Source: Propionibacterium sp. (GTDB lineage: Bacteria > Actinomycetota > Actinomycetes > Propionibacteriales > Propionibacteriaceae). From it: a DNA stretch of 8,374 nt. The stretch spans positions 1 through 8,374 of the forward strand of contig DURG01000199.1 in NCBI GenBank assembly GCA_012837465.1. The letters are read 5' to 3'. Below, one piece after another: positions 6,291 to 8,374 of this stretch. Position numbers and translations under genes: made by a program. Numbering within the stretch: position 1 is the first letter of the stretch; each line of letters starts with the position of its first letter. The notes under the pieces are model-generated. The model was not told the DNA's origin and did not search any database. It saw only the letters and a program-made list of their open reading frames with translations.

Positions 6291-7162
6291 TGCTCGGCCT
6301 GGCGATCGCATGCGGCATGGTGGCGGGCTTCGGCGCCCTGCTGGTGGTGAAGGGAGCGGTTTCGGCCCCGTTGCGGCTCGGGGATGCGCTCGCGGTGCTC
6401 GACCGACGCCTGCCGGAGACCGAAGAGCCCCTCCCTCCCGGCCTCGACGGCCTCGGTGAGCGGGTGCACCGTCGGCTCCGCCTCCCCCTCAGCGCGAAGC
6501 AGCAGAAGCTGTTGCTGCTGCAGGGCCGCGCCGTCGGCGACTTCTTCGTCGAGAAGCTCGTCTGGACGGTTGCTGGCTTCTTCCTGCCAACCATGTGGGG
6601 CGGGCTGCAGTTGGCGCTGGGCCGGCCGGTGGGGCTGACGCCCCTGCTGGTCGCCCTCGCGGGCGCGGTGGGCGGGTTCTTCCTCGCCGACGTCCGGCTG
6701 CGCTCGGGTGCCGAGCAGCGGCAGCGGGCCGCCGTCGACGGGATCCACACGTTCTTCGACCTCGTGGTGCTGGAGCGCTTGGCCAATGCGTCTGCTGCCC
6801 AGGCGACGGCGAACGCCGCGGCTATCTCCGATGCGCCGTTGTTCCGCCGGATCACCTCCGGCCTGGAGCGGGCCCGGATGGAGCAGGTCCAGCCGTGGCC
6901 CGAACTGCGGCGGATCGCCGAGGAGTGGGACGTGCCCGAGCTCGCCGACTTCGCCGATGTGATGCAACTCGAGGAGCAGGGCGCCGGGCTGGCGGAGACG
7001 CTGCGGGCCCGCGTCCGCGAACTCCGCGACGCGCACCTCAGTGCTGAGAAGGAGCGGGCGCAGGCGGCCAGCGAGTCCATGACCCTGTGGATGACCATCC
7101 CCGCTCTCCTGCTGGGCTGCGCATTGCTCGCCCCGGCCCTGCTGAAGCTCGTGGGGAGTTGA
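6287..7162 (+). CDS. tadC: TadC-like inner-membrane platform protein (T2SSF domain)
   Basis: 291 aa. An N-terminal membrane segment (~3-22) is followed by a charged cytoplasmic stretch (~23-88), two close hydrophobic segments (~92-110 and ~115-134), a long helical cytoplasmic domain (~137-265) and a final membrane helix (~267-288). The domain 147-262 has the TadC-type T2SSF pattern: RAAVDGIHTFFDLVVLERLA, small-residue helix, then FADVMQLEEQGAGLAETLRARVRELR, then KERAQAASESMTLWMTIPALLLG leading into the last helix. TadC pairs with TadB as the membrane platform for Flp pilus assembly. Start ATG at 6287 overlaps tadB by four bases. The stop TGA at 7160-7162 is followed by a 110-bp gap, so this ends the overlapping block. 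Confidence 0.86.
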   Translation: MMLGLAIACGMVAGFGALLVVKGAVSAPLRLGDALAVLDRRLPETEEPLPPGLDGLGERVHRRLRLPLSAKQQKLLLLQGRAVGDFFVEKLVWTVAGFFLPTMWGGLQLALGRPVGLTPLLVALAGAVGGFFLADVRLRSGAEQRQRAAVDGIHTFFDLVVLERLANASAAQATANAAAISDAPLFRRITSGLERARMEQVQPWPELRRIAEEWDVPELADFADVMQLEEQGAGLAETLRARVRELRDAHLSAEKERAQAASESMTLWMTIPALLLGCALLAPALLKLVGS

Positions 7163-7180
7163 TGTCAAACGATTACGGCA

Positions 7181-7224
7181 CCTGTGGACAACTTTTCCGA
7201 TTTTCAACCAGCCCTGTGGACAAC
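7181..7224. promoter_or_regulatory. Two direct copies of CCTGTGGACAAC upstream of the Flp-like gene
   Basis: The 12-mer is exact at 7181-7192 and 7213-7224, spaced 32 bp (about three helical turns, same face of DNA). Each contains TGTGGACAA, the minus-strand form of the DnaA box TTGTCCACA (7183-7191 and 7215-7223). A similar TTTTCCG tail follows both copies (directly after the first, three bases later after the second). The pair ends 48 bp before the pilin start codon, a plausible operator position. The same word is in the arms of the operon's upstream inverted repeat. Confidence 0.6.
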
Positions 7225-7262
7225 CAGTTTTCCGGCACCTTCACCGGCCAGAGTATTTCCTG

Positions 7263-7268
7263 AGGAGG
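7263..7268 (+). promoter_or_regulatory. Consensus Shine-Dalgarno for the Flp-like gene
   Basis: AGGAGG within GAGGAGGAA, four bases before ATG at 7273. It is the best anti-16S match among the start sites in the window, consistent with high expression expected for a structural pilin. Confidence 0.75.
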
Positions 7269-7272
7269 AACC

Positions 7273-7458
7273 ATGCTTCACCAGACCATCGGACTCATCG
7301 TCCAGACCCTTGTTCCCGTCCAGCGGCCCCGCGATGAGCGTGGCCTGAGCCAGAGCACCGAGAACGCGATCCTGCTGGCCGGCGCGGCCGCCATCGCGGT
7401 GCTCATCATCACCGTCATCACGGCCTTCGTCACCGACGGCCTCGCTGATCTGGGCTGA
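7273..7458 (+). CDS. Small Flp-pilin-like membrane peptide
   Basis: 61 aa. A ~24-residue N-terminal leader ends in DERG, followed by LSQSTENAILLAG and a single ~21-residue hydrophobic helix (residues ~32-53, AILLAGAAAIAVLIITVITAFV) and a short acidic tail. A charged leader ending in Gly, a Glu just inside the mature N-terminus (Glu30) and a single hydrophobic helix are the layout of Flp prepilins processed by a type IV prepilin peptidase. Two deviations stand out. Glu is at +6 counted from Gly24 (+5 if cleavage follows Leu25), and the usual Glu-Tyr pair is Glu-Asn. Position after tadC and the strong ribosome binding site fit the major pilin role. No prepilin peptidase gene is in the window. 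It could instead be a TadE-related or other small membrane component of the system. Confidence 0.65.
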   Translation: MLHQTIGLIVQTLVPVQRPRDERGLSQSTENAILLAGAAAIAVLIITVITAFVTDGLADLG

Positions 7459-7472
7459 GAAGGGAGCACGGC

Positions 7473-8374
7473 ATGCGGATACTGAGGGCAGGCGGGGCGC
7501 TGGCGGCGCTCGCCGCGCTGCTGTTCGGTGTGCCGTGGTTCCTCCTGCAATTCGCCTCGCCCACACACCTGCTGGAGGCGGATTGGGTGCGGGCGCTCAC
7601 CGTCGGCGCAGATGGTCGGCTGATCCTGGCGTTGCTGGGTCTGGTCGGCTGGCTCGCCTGGGCGGTGCTGGCCCTCACGATCGCGTTCGAGGTGGTCGCG
7701 GTCCTCAGTCGGCAGCGGATCAGGCTGCGCCTGCCCGGCACCGGGTGGCTGCGTCCGGCGGTCGGCGCGCTCGTCATGGCCGTGGTCGCGTCGCCATCCC
7801 TGGCGTCAGCCGACACCGCAGCCCCACCGCTCGAGTCAGTGGCCGTCCTCACCGGCACCGAGGGTCCGGCGGAGGCGCCGCCCTCCACACAGCCTCCCGT
7901 GCACGTGGAGGGCCGGGAGTACGTCATCGAACCGGGCGACGAGCTCTGGGCCATCGCCGAGCGTGAGTTGGGCTCGGGCGAGCGGTGGCGGGAGATCCTC
8001 GCGCTCAACCCCACACTCGACGCCAGCGCCCGCCTGGCGGTGGGATCGGTGGTGCTGTTGCCCGCGGAGTCGCCTCAGCCCACCGTCGTGGTGGAGGAGG
8101 GCGACACCCTCTGGCACATCGCCGGCGACGAGTTGGGGGATCCCACCCGGTGGCCCGAGATCCATGCGGCCAACCGCGACCAGATCTCGGATCCAGACCA
8201 GATCGACGTGGGGTGGGAGTTGCGGCTGCCGGAATCGGTCGAGCCTCCCCCGGCGCCCGTCCCCGAGCCACCCGCAGACGCGGACGTCCCCGAGGTGCCC
8301 CAGCCTCAGTTGGCCCCGACGAGCGGGTCTGCTGCCGAAGCCGTGGCGGATGCCTTCGGCACCGGCTTGCCGCC
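7473..8374 (+). CDS. Membrane protein with two LysM domains, 3' end outside window
   Basis: An open frame with no stop to the right edge, giving the first ~300 residues. ATG at 7473-7475 is 14 bp after the pilin stop, with a GGGAG-type ribosome binding site. Three hydrophobic segments (~7-27, ~49-78, ~94-113) come first; the last ends in SLASAD and could be cleaved. A Pro/Glu/Thr linker follows, then two tandem LysM domains at ~149-198 (YVIEPGDELWAIAERELG...) and ~204-254 (VVVEEGDTLWHIAGDELG...), and a Pro-rich tail from ~255. LysM domains bind N-acetylglucosamine in peptidoglycan. Many actinobacterial Tad loci encode a large LysM membrane protein that continues into a BTAD (SARP-type) regulatory domain. 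This may be one, but that C-terminal part is not visible here. Its likely place is at the membrane/cell-wall interface, as an anchor or regulator of the pilus system. Confidence 0.82.
   Translation, partial: MRILRAGGALAALAALLFGVPWFLLQFASPTHLLEADWVRALTVGADGRLILALLGLVGWLAWAVLALTIAFEVVAVLSRQRIRLRLPGTGWLRPAVGALVMAVVASPSLASADTAAPPLESVAVLTGTEGPAEAPPSTQPPVHVEGREYVIEPGDELWAIAERELGSGERWREILALNPTLDASARLAVGSVVLLPAESPQPTVVVEEGDTLWHIAGDELGDPTRWPEIHAANRDQISDPDQIDVGWELRLPESVEPPPAPVPEPPADADVPEVPQPQLAPTSGSAAEAVADAFGTGLP

Larger units (their letters stand above)
7163..7272. other. Gap between tadC and the Flp-like pilin gene, likely with its own promoter
   Basis: 110 bp, visibly richer in A/T than its flanks (runs such as TTTTCCGATTTTCAA). 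It contains the paired DnaA-box-like words listed separately. AGTATT at 7252-7257 is a poor -10 candidate and no good -35 is evident. A 33-codon open frame (ATG at 7162, overlapping the tadC stop as TGATG; TGA at 7261-7263, just before the flp Shine-Dalgarno core) spans the gap. Its codons (TTT, TCA, AGT, ATT) are unlike the neighbouring genes, so a real peptide is doubtful. Coupling of ribosomes from tadC to flp through it is conceivable. Confidence 0.45.

Noticed and set aside
6212..7207. 331-aa and 274-aa minus-strand open frames opposite tadC
   Set aside because: Antisense shadows of a well-supported TadC-like protein. Composition is biased and there is no plausible start context.
1..8374. 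tRNA, rRNA, insertion sequences, riboswitches or attachment sites
   Set aside because: I looked for cloverleaf-like segments, transposase-type proteins, terminal inverted repeats and conserved riboswitch-like leaders, and saw none.

Overview
The window is from a high-GC actinobacterium. Evidence: strong G/C bias at third codon positions, GTG starts, purine-rich Shine-Dalgarno sites, actinobacterial-type DnaA-box words (TTGTCCACA), and an actinobacterial-style Tad/Flp pilus gene order. The protein flavour would fit Propionibacteriales/Micrococcales, but the genus cannot be fixed from this sequence alone.

Left part (1-2315): the 3' end of an ornithine aminotransferase gene (+) converges on a two-gene minus-strand unit. 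That unit is a secreted HExxH (gluzincin-like) protein followed 20 bp later by a zinc-dependent medium-chain alcohol dehydrogenase. The convergent gap (257-402) holds a degenerate ~19-bp tandem repeat built on TTGGCGCC.

Middle (2316-2552): a divergent, relatively AT-rich intergenic region. It carries a 17-bp imperfect inverted repeat whose two arms are each a near-consensus DnaA box.

Right part (2553-8374): a plus-strand Tad/Flp (type IVc) pilus assembly operon. Order: CpaB-like SAF protein, CpaE/TadZ-like protein with a degenerate P-loop, TadA/CpaF secretion ATPase, TadB-like and TadC-like inner-membrane proteins. The five genes overlap by 1, 4, 1 and 4 nt, so they look translationally coupled. 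A 110-bp gap with two more DnaA-box-like words 32 bp apart separates them from a 61-aa Flp-pilin-like peptide with a very strong ribosome binding site. Last comes a membrane protein with two LysM domains that runs off the right edge without a stop (7473-8374). TadA would power the machine, TadB/TadC form its membrane platform, CpaE-like localises it, CpaB-like supports the envelope channel, the Flp-like peptide would be the filament subunit, and the LysM protein could anchor or regulate the system at the peptidoglycan.

The most unusual signal is the recurrence of CCTGTGGAYAA words (DnaA-box-like) at three places of the pilus locus: the operon promoter, early tadB and the flp promoter. This suggests shared regulation by DnaA or a protein with similar specificity. 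That is inference. I see no clearly new multi-gene defence or mobile system here.
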